From Meconema thalassinum (Eukaryota > Arthropoda > Insecta > Orthoptera > Tettigoniidae): a DNA stretch of 64,000 nucleotides. Position 1 is the stretch's first letter, and every line of letters starts with the position of its first letter. Positions 10,424-20,730 of the stretch are shown here, in pieces. Below the pieces are notes generated by a model. It ran no database searches. It was given only the letters and a program-made list of their open reading frames with translations, and had not been told where the DNA came from. The position numbers and the translations under genes are program-made. The DNA lies in the NCBI GenBank assembly GCA_946902985.2, contig OX336399.1, positions 159,650,411 through 159,714,410 on the forward strand. Direction: 5' to 3'.

Positions 10424-11115
10424 TTAGTTTAGGGGCTGCAACAACGCGGTCATGTAACCCCGTGTATTTTGGATGTGAGTAGAATCTGTCTGATAAAAAT
10501 GAAACTCCACAGCCTGCTTCCAGTCTCCGACCGGGTCAGGAATGGAATGAATGAAGCCCCCATCTAGCGGCGAGGATATGAACTGTGCCGGCTGCCGAGG
10601 CCTGACGCACTCCTGGGGCAATGAGTAAATGAATGACAAATGAAATGATAGTGGAGAGTGTTGCTGGAATGAATGTTTGACAGGGAAAACCGGAGTACTC
10701 GGAGAAAAACCTGTCTGCCTCCGTTTTGTCCAGCACAGATCTCACATGGAGTGACCGGGATTTGAACCACGGACCCAGCGGTGAGAGGCCGGCGTGCTGC
10801 CGCCTAAGCCACGGAGGCTTAATCTGTCTGATAACCGGTGTTAATTGTGATGGCTGTATTAGTGTGTGTTATCTCTAATTCAGGTAAGGACTGCAGATGA
10901 TCAATTTCAAGTAGGTAGTTCCTACTTTTGCTACCAAATGCTACTGTCAACGACACCTGTTTGTGAACTTGGCTTCTAGATGCAACCGGCACCTGGCGAT
11001 GACCGTTGCAACTTAATAGAGCGTTAATCAAATCTAACCTACAAATTTAGCTTCACACGATAGTAGTTAGTGGAAGGTTCTTTTACATGCCATAAATCTA
11101 TGACAATGTCTTGGT
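10424..11115 (-). mobile_element. SINE family D, partial copy interrupted by a family B SINE
   Basis: The two flanks, 10424-10496 and 10821-11115, are contiguous parts of one family D copy. They hold the TTAGTTTAGGGGCTGC tail region, then AATCTGTCTGATAACCGG, TTCCTACTTTTGC and CATGCCATAAATCTATGACA. A 324-bp family B SINE splits it and duplicated 14 bp of it. The tRNA-like head is missing. Confidence 0.7.
10497..10820 (-). mobile_element. SINE family B, copy 1, with 14-bp target duplication
   Basis: On the minus strand it opens with a tRNA-like head (GCCTCCGTGGCTTAGGCGGC, then GTGGTTCAAATCCCGGTCAC as B box) and ends with GACTGGAAGCAGGCTGTGGA. The 14-mer AATCTGTCTGATAA occurs exactly at 10483-10496 and 10821-10834, defining the insertion. 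The second copy is at 43.6 kb. The 3' tail resembles the 3' end of the LINE at 43.9-45.6 kb, a likely mobilising partner. Confidence 0.88.
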
Positions 11116-11921
11116 TTTTGCAGGTTATGGCTCTTTGATGGACTGTAAGTAAAGAGTTTTGTGAACACATGCACTAATTCACAATAACCTTCCCATGCAA
11201 GTACTGTATGTCTATAAGAAAATAGAAAAGTTAATTTTGTTCCTTCAGACCGTTTTCTTTTCGTTGACGAATTAAATTATGTAGAAAGTTAAATTATGTG
11301 ATAATGATTGCATTCCATTTTTATTTGTTTTTGTTATGTAGATGCAATTAATTATTGAAGTTTGTTAGGAGAAGTAGAGTGCTGTCACCTGAAATGAAGA
11401 TTGTGTGATATTCGACTTTGGCCATGTTTCCTGAACAAGGGGAATCCTTTGGATACCTTGTTTTGAAATGCGTGTTCTGTATGTAGGACTGTGGTCATGA
11501 TCTGCTGTTTGCCCCTCCACCTTGAGTCAACAGTGGGTGGATGGAGGGGACTTGCAAGATCCCTATGATGGTCATGAAGCGGAATTTGCAGTGAACTCGT
11601 ACGCTTGACGAAGTAAGTAAAACAACTTTTTTTTTAACTATTGTTTTATTGGAAGAGGAATGTAGAGAATGTGTATGAAATGCTTTCCATAGTATTGCCC
11701 AAACAGTGCATACTGTTCTGAAGGGTATCGGGATGTCGTAGGTGATGTTAGCTTGTAGGTACTTTTTAGAGAGACGATGTATGCATTGCTTGATTTCACA
11801 AAAAGAATTATAGGCCTATCTCTAATGTTGTACCGAATTTGTAAATTTTGTTTACCCGTTGAGGGGGGGGGGGGGGGCGAGGACAGTAAACATATTTTTG
11901 TGATTCTTTGTATTTGTACTG
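11116..11921. other. No recognisable gene; contains a G15 run
   Basis: AT-rich DNA with a homopolymer of 15 G at 11863-11877. No frame or element end was recognised. Confidence 0.5.
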
Positions 11922-12931
11922 CATACCTGCTAACTTTTATGGTTTATCCGTAAAATGTACGGAATTTGGGGTATTTTACGGCTTTACGGACAGACTGTGT
12001 CATTTTACGATTTTACAGACAACAAATTGAAATTAATTTTTCTGGCTGCCGGTAGATGGCATTGAAATTACTTTTTAAGGCTGCCGGTGGATGGCGTTGA
12101 TTTTCTCAAAGGGAAACATTAACTCGGACCAAGACCGACTCCGGCTACAATATATTGTAGCATTGTAGTCGGTCTCATATATTGTTCATTGTGGCATTGT
12201 AGTCGGTTTTGCTCTGACAATCGCTCCGTTCCTTACGATAGATTGTTTGCGCTGATCGAAGGCGAGTCCAGGGTAATAATAACTCATTCTTGGATATGAT
12301 AGGTGCTTTTTAAGGTGCGATTGGTACACTCCCGTAATTCTTTGTTCCCGCTCGTTTCACCTGTTCCTCACCACGTATGTATTGTTCTTTATACACGAAG
12401 TTGTGTTCATTTGAATGTTTTGACCTGGTTTTGACCTTTTAGGTTTATAACGTGGTGTGCTGTAACATGTTTTGGTGAAGTGTTTAGGGAATGTATTGAG
12501 TTTTTGTGTTATAACTTTCGTGCTCCGCAGTTTACCGCGTGTTTCTTTCGACGTTACGTTCGTTTCTCGTGAGTGATTTCTTTTACCACCACGTGCATAT
12601 TATTATTTGTTCCCGAGTGTAGCTTCGTGTTCGTTTAATGGTTTTATAACTTAGTGTGCTGTGCTGTTGTCCGTGTTCCTTTCGATGTTTCAGTAGATAT
12701 TGAGACATTTGTACTTGGATATTTTCGTACACTATAATCCTACTGTACGAAAAATGAATAAGTCTAATTAAAAAAAACAGTACTTTCAGACATTTAAAGA
12801 AACATATTGCGTTGATTTTCCGTGCTTACTGAAATCAAGAAAAGGAAAAAAAAAGCCTTATGCACAGTATGTTTTATTTTTTGCCGCGCGCGAGTTTTAC
12901 TGAAAGCCCTTTTTGAAAGTTGGCAGGTATG
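11922..12931. mobile_element. Candidate hAT-like TIR element
   Basis: CATACCTGCTAACTTT at 11922 and the complement of CATACCTGCCAACTTTCA at 12931 form inverted ends with one or two mismatches. The similar CAGAGGTGCCAAC ends at 58.4 kb suggest a related family. A GTACT is found at both outer edges, but a clean 8-bp target duplication could not be aligned. No transposase is visible inside. Confidence 0.4.
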
Positions 12932-12937
12932 GTACTA

Positions 12938-14105
12938 GATAATAGATAACTTAAGCGCCTATCGATACAAAATTAAGAACATCTCTTCAAATTTTTGAAT
13001 ATCTATTCAATCGTTGGTGCATGTTTCAGTCTTTCATTCATCAGCCAAATTGCTTATATCTAATTCTCAGAATTAGTGTATTACCCTTTCACGAATTGAT
13101 TGCCGGCGGTCGAGATGGGAACTATTCTTTGTTTACTTGTGTCACACGTCAGCCTGTTTTGTTGGCAGGTACAGTTGCGTGAGAGGGATATGACTCAGCT
13201 CTAGTAGCCCCAGTCATCGTTTAACTGTCCGTGGTGACATGAGCTCCAATGACGTGCAATGCTGCTTGACTTATGTGCAAAATGCACCCTTGTCATCGCT
13301 GTGTTGCCCGTTTCGCCCCGCGGGGCAGCTGCTATGGTAAACAACAAATACAGGGGCTGCTAGGGTCAGCAGCAATCAAATCTTAAATGGATTAAGGATA
13401 TCCATTTCATTTTATTATATTTGAATTGAATGCCCTTAGGCTCCCCATCAAGGAGTTCCAACTTTGGCTACTGTCACTGACACCTAGCGGCAAACGTTGG
13501 AACTTGATGGAGCATTTCTAACCAAATAACCTACAAATGTAGCTACATACTACCAATTGTAGTGGTAGGTTCTTTACCTGCCATAAATCTTATGACATGG
13601 GCCCACCGGCTTTACCTCACCTCTGAAGGAAGGCAAAAAATTCGGTAAAACTTCACAAGAGGGTTTCACTATGGTTTTGCCTAGACCAATATTTTCGTCC
13701 AGACCAATGGTGGATTGATAGCGAGGGCCGCGTTAGCTAATAGATAACACCCCTGGTTTTTGTCACGCACAGTGGGAGAAGTCACGCATCAATAATCTTT
13801 ATCCAGGCCAATAGTTTTGCCTTTTATTTCATGTCGTGTGGTGAAAGGAAACTCTCTCGTAAAGAATTAATAAAAATTCTGACGACTTCGGCTGGGTTTG
13901 AACCTGTGCTCTTGGTCATAGCAGTTCAGCATGCTACTGACTATGTCACCGAAGCATTTCATTTTATTTAAGAATTAGATATAAGCGGTTTTGGCTAATG
14001 AAGACCTCAATGAAAGGTTGAAACATGCACCAATGATTCAATAGATAATAAAAAATTTGGAATAGATGTTCTTAATTTTATATTGATATTTTAAAAAGTT
14101 ATCTA
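12938..14105. mobile_element. Long inverted-repeat element with paired hammerhead-like motifs
   Basis: About 140 bases at 12938-13078 reappear inverted at 13965-14105. Shared phrases include AGATAAC, AAATTAAGAACATCT, ATCTATTGAATC/ATCTATTCAATC and GGTGCATGTTTCA. Each arm contains CT(G/A)ATGA ... TGAAACATGCACC, like a hammerhead ribozyme core, pointing inward on the left arm (minus) and outward on the right arm (plus). The interior holds a family D SINE and an inverted piece of dispersed repeat X. No protein frame is recognisable. Confidence 0.55.
13430..13955 (-). mobile_element. SINE family D, copy split by a repeat X fragment
   Basis: From 13955 on the minus strand there is a tRNA-like head with GGTTTGAACC reading through to CTTCGG, as in the 49.7 kb copy. 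The core phrases CCGGCTTTACC and CATAAATCTTATGACATGG follow at lower coordinates. Between head and core, roughly 13665-13850, lies sequence matching the inverse of repeat X (16.5 and 26.3 kb). Confidence 0.55.
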
Positions 14106-14633
14106 TAGGGTGACACATAGGAACCGGATGTTTTTAAATGAGCAGTACTCGGTTGATTTGCAAGGAAAACCGATTTTATTGTTACCACATTTAAGAATAC
14201 GTTCCACCATTTAATTTACCATATTTAAGTGTGTAAGATAACGTCACTCAGGTGGCGGCCATCCATAATACAGGTTTCAAGTCGTCGCGAGAAAGCATTT
14301 ATAACTCTGCGGAACATCACTTGATCAATCGCACGCACCTCTTCTGTAATGGCATCTTCCGGTGCCATTATTGTATGGGGTTAGTGGGCATAGACACATT
14401 CTTTTAGGCACCCCCACAGGAAAAGATAGCAACAGGATAAGGCGGGGGATCTTGGCGACCAAGGGATTCAAGCGGATGGCCGCCACCTGAGTGACGTTAT
14501 CTTTCAATCCTAAAAATGGTAAATGAAATGGTGGAACGTATTCTTAAATGTGGCAGCAATAAAATCGGGTTTCCTTGCAAATCAATAGAGTACTGTTCAT
14601 TTCAAAATCATCCGGTTCCTATTTGTCACCCTG
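14106..14633. mobile_element. Mariner-derived foldback element
   Basis: Flanked by TA on both sides, the 528-bp element starts TAGGGTGACACATAGGAACC and ends with the complement of CAGGGTGACAAATAGGAACC. The arms match for about 165 bases, up to GTGGCGGCCATCC-type sequence. Read on the minus strand the centre still encodes transposase C-terminal phrases (LFLWGCLKECVY and INAFSRRLETCI), the usual FLWG.(L/I)K..VY block of mariner-type transposases. It is therefore an internal foldback derivative of a mariner element. Confidence 0.75.
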
Positions 14634-14984
14634 TATTATTTTGGCAAATATCAAATATGGTAAACTTTTATTGCTTTTTCTGCTAACTTCAAGTTATGAA
14701 GAAGAAAAAAACTTATTAATTCTGGAGGAGACGAAATTTTGGCTTATACACTTGGATACATATCAGTAGAGAGGTGCTAAGTGCGATTTTTATGAACATT
14801 GAGTATTATAGTAAAAAGTGTTTAGTCAGCTTATTTCTTCTTATTTGAATAATATACAGATATAGTATTCCTTGCTATCCAGTGGCAGATGTAGGTTCAT
14901 AATATGAAAACTGTGGAATTCTGTTTGAGTGAAATGTTAGAAGTTGTGAAAGGTGCAAAGTCCACTAGTCCTTACGAATGTGCT
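14634..14984. other. No recognisable gene
   Basis: AT-rich; no element end or frame recognised. Confidence 0.5.
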
Positions 14985-15905
14985 ACGTGCTAATTAAAAA
15001 AAAGATGACGGCTTTTCGACACGCGAACACGAACATGGTTGTCCATGCACGAAACACGGAAACTCCAAGTTAATTCCACAAACTTCCAACGACTGACCTT
15101 GTGATTTGTTGATGTTCATTGCGAAGGCCAGAAGCATGGGGAATTGTAACCATTAAATATCGAATGGCACGTCCGGTGGAATCATTGGGATGCACGGAAT
15201 CAAAAACACCTCTCATTTGTACTTTCCCTTGATAAGCGTCGCATGGATGACATTGTTCATTTGCTTTTCCTCACCTGTCGTGTTCCATTGCATAGTCGAG
15301 GTTGATTGATGTTACACAACATGATGATGACTGAGCCTACTTTCAATTGCAAATTTTGGGGTGGTAATCCAGGCAATTCCAGTGAATTCAAAAATTTTGT
15401 GCGATAGCTGACTACCTCATCCTGGTCGATAACTGTGTCAACCGATTTGAAGGGAAACAACTGTCCCGGAATGAAATTTTGTATGGACTCGTTGAGATCT
15501 TTATTTTTCACTGCCAATATGGCTCGTTCCCTCAGGCATTTATGGTTTTTGAAGTTCTGCACTACGTTCGGAAAACAGCGCCGAATGAGCTCCTCCTGTG
15601 ATTCGGTCAACTGACGTTCCAGGTTCATAGGAGCATCGCGTCGGCGCAGTCGACCATGTTCATTGTGTCAGGCTCGCTGGCGTTGTGTTTGATACTCACG
15701 AACTCATTGCATTCTAAATCTATTCGCTTTTCGTTCATTTCCAGTCGTTCTCGAACGTAATCAGACGTTCAAATACGAATATTTTCATTATCCGTCGCTT
15801 GTTGGTCATCAGTGTGGTTTGCACGTGAAATAGCTCACCGCGCATTTGACTGGCTTCGACGACCTCTGTCAGCTCTGCCTCTCCTTGGTATTGTAATGAA
15901 CCCTG
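14985..15905 (-). pseudogene. Helitron Rep/helicase remnant, internally deleted
   Basis: At 15628-15257 the minus strand encodes LRERAILAVKNKDLNESIQN, DTVIDQDEVVSYRTKFLNSL and PPQNLQLKVGSVIIMLCN, the C-terminal part of the PIF1-type helicase domain of Helitrons. Downstream, with frameshifts, come LIPCIPMIP and [16 protein letters not shown], which contains helicase motif VI-like residues. Upstream at 15905-15640 there is a basic stretch PRRGRADRGRRSQSNARR like Helitron N-termini. The zinc finger, Rep HUH nuclease and helicase motifs I-III are absent, so N-terminus and C-terminus are joined by a large deletion. Termini (5' TC, 3' hairpin-CTRR) were not located. Confidence 0.75.
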
Positions 15906-16479
15906 TTTAACGACACAGAATTGTTTTCATAGTAACTCAAATCTATCGAACTTACCTTGAGAACTTAACAATATTACATCCTTTCCGTTAGTAGTACGTT
16001 CTCATATTAGAGATGTTAGTATAAACACATGAACGTGAAATGTAATATTATTATAACATACTTTAATACGCTGTAATTGGATTATAACTTATATAGAGAT
16101 ATAAATGATTCTGTTACGTTAACTATTATTTTGTTGTACGTATTGATCAAAGGTACGGTATGGGATGTTATCTTTGCCCATAGAAGATTTTGAAGTGGAT
16201 GCACCATATCACCATCTGTCCGTCAAGTAATTAGATTGAATATTGGCGTGGCTTTTTAATTTAAATTAATTTAAAAATACTGCCAATTTGATTTCGTTCT
16301 AATTATTGATAATATAGGATTTTCATACCTTTCTGTTAGACATTAGGAAATTGAAATTGTCAGTACTACGCCAAAAATACAGTAGGTGCTAAATTACGTA
16401 AACATTTGTATTTAATTTTTGCTCATTAAATGACAGCAGCCATGTTTTTCAGGTGCATGAGGTCTCTTCATCTATTACT
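15906..16479. other. No recognisable gene
   Basis: AT-rich sequence without a recognisable frame or repeat end. Confidence 0.5.
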
Positions 16480-17340
16480 CAGGCGCACACGTTGACGTTA
16501 CATTCGTCGTGCCAACATGTGGGATACAAAATGCACCACATTGTATGGAAAGGCATTTATTGGCAAAACCATTGGCCTGGATAAAGATTATTGATGCGTG
16601 AGTACCACCATTGTGCATGACAAAAACCTAGGGTGTCGCATACCCAGCAATTATTGGTCTAGTCAAAAACCATGAGTCGGGATAAAGATTATTGACGCGT
16701 TTTTATCTAATATCAGTCTTTGCGAATAGTAGGATACTGATCATATGTTGTTTGACTGGCTGCGTGGAGGGACAGCTGACCTCGCTGTTCCGTCCCTTAA
16801 AATTCCAATAACTAACTGCCTGCGTGGCTCAGCGGTAACTTTTTCACCTGCTGTTCCCAAGGTTGCAGGATCAAACCATGGCACAGCCAGTTGGCATTTG
16901 AGGGTGCGCAAATGGCAAATGCAAGGGAGCTGTGTCGGTAGATTTACTGGCATGTTAAAGGTCCCCTTCGGGGCAAAATTCAGTGATCCCTAAAAGCCGC
17001 AGTAGTTAAAAGGGACGTAAAACTAATAACATTATTATTGCTTAGATGTTATTTAATAAAACTCTTTGTTTTACAATACCGGCTAGGACAGTAGTATCCT
17101 ATGTGTGGGGTTGGCAATACTGTATTTGTCGATAATTTACGCATATAATGGCGGACTTGGGTGGAATTTTATCTATATAAGAGGTGATCTAAAAAGGGGA
17201 TGGTGGGTGGGTTTCAGACAGCGGATGAGTAAGCCTGTATTACTACATCATTTTCAGATTTGTTTTTCATCTCTACAAAAGGTATCTTGGCTAATTTCAG
17301 TAGTTAATTGGTCATTCTTCCCCAGGATTTGGTCTCAACC
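16480..17340 (+). repeat. Dispersed repeat X, copy 1
   Basis: This sequence matches 26.29-26.40 and 29.84-30.11 kb in the same orientation and part of 13.69-13.83 kb inverted. Shared phrases are GTTGCCAACATGTGGGATAC, GACAAAAACC, ATTATTGGTC and, at the far end, GGGGATGGTGGGYGGGTT and CTAATTTCAGTA. A family A SINE interrupts it at 16.8-17.0 kb. No protein is visible; class unknown. Confidence 0.6.
16805..17035 (+). mobile_element. SINE family A, copy 2
   Basis: Begins with GCGTGGCTCAGCGGTAAC, carries GAGGGTGCGCAAATG, TTACTGGCATGTTAAAGGTC and CTTCGGGGCAAAATTC, and ends with AAAAGGGACGTAAAACTAAT followed by an ATT tail. It sits inside repeat X, so it is younger than that copy. Confidence 0.75.
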
Positions 17341-17428
17341 GGTGTTGACAAAAACACCTCCATGAAGGTTTTTTTTTTTCAAGCGGAAACAGGTCTGAGT
17401 CTTAATTTTTTGGTAGGGCTTTCTAAAG

Positions 17429-17705
17429 CCAGCCCTGTGGTGTTGGGGTAGCTCACCTCTCTCACCCAGAGGCCCCGGGTGCTATTCCTGGCTCCGTCAA
17501 GAATATTTGAAACTGATGTAGGAACTGAAACAGGGTGCACTCGGCCTCGTGAGGAGATGTCAGTAAGACAGGGCTTCAGTCATGAAAACCAAGATGAAAG
17601 GCTGAGGGGACCCGACACACTAACCACACATCACCCCAGTCCAAATGGCTGGGTAATGGTTGCTTGGTAGGCCTAGGCTCTTCATGGGCTGTGATTTAAC
17701 GAGTT
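17429..17705 (+). mobile_element. SINE family E with 16-bp target duplication
   Basis: The head CCCTGTGGTGTTGGGGTAGC with a B-box-like CCGGGTGCTATTCC is followed by a body that ends TGGTAGGCCTAGGCTCTTCA. GTAGGGCTTTCTAAAG at 17413-17428 and GTAGTGCTTTTTAAAG at 17706-17721 are a target duplication with two substitutions, fixing both ends. Confidence 0.75.
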
Positions 17706-17990
17706 GTAGTGCTTTTTAAAGGGACAGTCTGGAGATAGTAAGTTATTGTTGTTTTAAGGGGCGGAACTACGAGGTCATTTGCCCCTAGTCTGGAGATAAT
17801 TGTTTGTTTTTTCTCTCGCTCTTTTTTTTTCTCCTCAGAAGAAAATTAGGCTCTTTTTTTTTCTCTCGGAAGAAAATTAGGCTGTCGATTGAAATAGATT
17901 GGTTTTTTTTCCCCTGGTCAGAGTTTTTCTGTTCGTGATGTCTACAGTAATGATCGAAGGTAATTGGTGGCATTCTATTATTATAAACCA
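17706..17990. other. Low-complexity T/C-rich DNA
   Basis: Runs of T and TCTC with a repeated GAAGAAAATTAGGCT phrase. It includes GGGGCGGAACTACGAGGTCA, a short phrase that recurs inverted near 45.9 kb and is probably a repeat tail. Confidence 0.5.
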
Positions 17991-20730
17991 TAGATAACAT
18001 CCCCAAACACCATGTTAAATTATTAATTGGCGACTTTAACGCTCAGCTAGGTAGAGAAAGAAAATACCGTGACATCATCGGAAAATGGCCAGCACACAAT
18101 AGAACAAATAAAAATGGAGAGCGACTAGTTGACCTGTGTCGAAACCATAACTTAATCTCAAAATCTACATGTTTTAAACGAAAACCTCAAAAACTTAAAA
18201 CATGGAAACACCCTGATTACACTAAGGGAGAATGGCAACTGGACCACGTGTGCATGGATAAACACCACCATAAAGAGATCTATAACGTCAAAGTCCTCCG
18301 CGGAATTGACACAGGTTCTGATCACTACGTAGTCAAAATTAAACTCACGCCCCAGAATAGACAACAAAGGAAAACCCCCAAAACTAAACGAACAATAGTT
18401 CCTATCCAGTTAATCAACAGTGAACAGTACCAAAAAGCAACTGGAAACATTAAAATAACTGATAAACTCGAAAACTTGGTTCACAACCTACAACGAATAG
18501 CAGAAGACCTGGCTCCAATTAAACCGCGGAAAAAACATCTATGGTGGAATAATGAATGTGATGAGATGATTGATAAACGACACCGAGCGTGGTTAATACA
18601 CCAATCCCAAAAATCTGAAACATCTTTTCAAAATTTAGTTACATAACGAAAAGAAACAACTAAAACTTTAAGAAGAATAAAACGGCAATATCATACTGAC
18701 ACCCTACAAACAATTGAAGAGGAATTCAAAATTTCACAATCGCGGAATTATTACAAAATCTTTAAAAAACATCTGAAAAAATATGAAGCACCTACACCTT
18801 ATTGTTAAAAGATGAAAATGGTAAATTGGCCCACAACAACCAGGATAATGCACAAATTATGGCTAAATATTTTAAGACACTCCTAAACTGTGAAGAACCC
18901 ATAGAATTTCTCCAATTGGATGTTGACACTCCAATAACAACACCACCGGAGAACATTAACCCGCCCACATTAGAAGACGTTTACATAGCACTGAATGAGA
19001 TGAAGAATTTCAAAGCCCCTTGAGAAGAGCAGACTTTTGCCGAGATTTGGAAGGATGCTGGAAATTCGGCAAAAATCGCTCTTCACCAACAACTAGTCAA
19101 CATCTGGATTACAGGAAAATTCCCTGAACATTGGAGATCAGCTATCATCCATCCACTACATAAAAAAGGGGATAAGACAGACCCTAACAATTACCGAGGG
19201 ATTTCACTCCTGGATGTTACCTATAAAAATTTTTCTCGAATTCTTCTCAATAGAATTAAAGTACAACTTGAAAATGAATTAGGAGAATATCAAGGAGGTT
19301 TCAGGCCCTGGAGAAGTTGCCCAGATCAAATTATGAGCCTAAAATTGATAATGGATTATAATAGAAAAAGGAATAGAGATATGGTGATAACATTTATCGA
19401 CTTTAAAAAAGCATATGATTGTATTCATAGAGAATCTTTATTAAAAATTCTAAGGCACATGGGATTACACCCCAAATTGACAAATCTCATAAAACTAACT
19501 CTTACAGGCACCAAATCAAAAGTTAAATTCAGAGGTGAATTCTCTGACCCATTTGAGATCACAACCGGTTTACGACAGGGTGATGGCTTATCACCATTAC
19601 TATTTAATTGTGCATTGGAAATGGTAATGCGAGAATGGTCTAAGAAATGCCCTCCAAATATAAAAATAGGGAGAAAAATTCAAACAAACTGTCTTGGTTT
19701 TGCAGACGACATGGCATTATTGGTGAAAGATTTAGAGGAAGCCAAAACACAGATATCAGAGCTTCAGACAATTGCAAATAAAATTGGCCTTAAGATATCA
19801 TTCGAAAAAACAAAAATCATGCCACAAAAACCAACACCATTAAAGGAAATACAAATTAATGATACAAAAATTAAAATTGTAACACGATTCAAATATCTAG
19901 GAGTGCTAATAACAAACAATTTAAATGAGAAAGCGTCAATTCAAATAAGAACCAACAAGTTATCTAGGGCACAAAAATTAACATTGGAAACTTACAAAAA
20001 GAAATGCTTATCAATTAATGCAAAAATTAAACATTACAATACAGTCATAAAACCGGAAGCCACATATGCAGCAGAAACATTATTCCATCTAAATGAACAT
20101 TCTAAAACCGACAGATTACAGAAGATCGAAAGGCGAATTGGAAGAACTTGTATCAATAAAGGATATATAAAAGATGGGCAATGGCGAATAATACCTAACA
20201 ATATGGTCTATAACAACCTAGAACCCATTACTGATACCATGCGAAAGAAAAGACTAGGATTCTTTGGGCACATCATGAGAATGCCAGATTCACGTCTTCT
20301 AAAACAACTAGTGCAGTACAATCTTGCTTCAAAAAACACAACAACTGGATGCCGATGGTTGAAAGAAATCAGAGAGGACTTAAAAGAAATTGGCCTAACA
20401 ACAGAAGATGCTGCAACTAAGAAAAGTTTAACTACAGCACTTAAAAATATGACGTTTCATTTTCCACTCACAAAGAAGAAAATTCCTACAAGAATATTTT
20501 CCGCCGAAGAACGGGCAAGACGATCAATACTGAGACAGTATTTTGCTATTTATTTGAACCCTGATATGACAGCGAGACGTATTTGGAAGTTATTGCTTGA
20601 CATTATTTTGACTGCAGGCTTTGAGACGCAGTATGCTTGTTATGCACTAAGGAGATGGATAGACAATCCCGCCACACTCTTGATCACGTGCACAGCTCAT
20701 GCTCGCGGACTTGGTCCTGCAACTAGTTGA
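17991..20730 (+). mobile_element. RTE-like LINE, 5'-truncated in the endonuclease
   Basis: The copy begins inside the apurinic endonuclease with LLIGDFNAQLG (about 18024-18056) and continues with DHVCMDKH and the catalytic GSDHYVV. After a linker it enters the reverse transcriptase: HKKGDKTDPNNYRGISLLD, EYQGGFRPWRSC, FIDFKKAYDCIHR, TGLRQGDGLSPLLFN and FADDMALLV. The C-terminal part has FFGHIMRM and the RIFSAEERARR end typical of this clade. It is disabled by TAA at 18644, a frameshift near 18800 and TGA at 19021. The region from 19024 to 20730 is one open frame. The 3' boundary and target duplication are not resolved. Confidence 0.85.
19024..20730 (+). pseudogene. LINE reverse transcriptase, open part
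   Basis: This 568-codon open stretch holds the complete palm and thumb of the reverse transcriptase. The catalytic pair is FADD (about 19700), preceded by the A motif FIDFKKAYD (about 19396) and the B motif GLRQGDGLSP (about 19568). The first Met in frame is at 19333, inside the domain, so this is not a natural protein start. The last 80 codons may read into 3' UTR or flanking DNA. It would copy LINE RNA at a nicked target if intact, but the endonuclease half is missing or broken. Confidence 0.85.
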
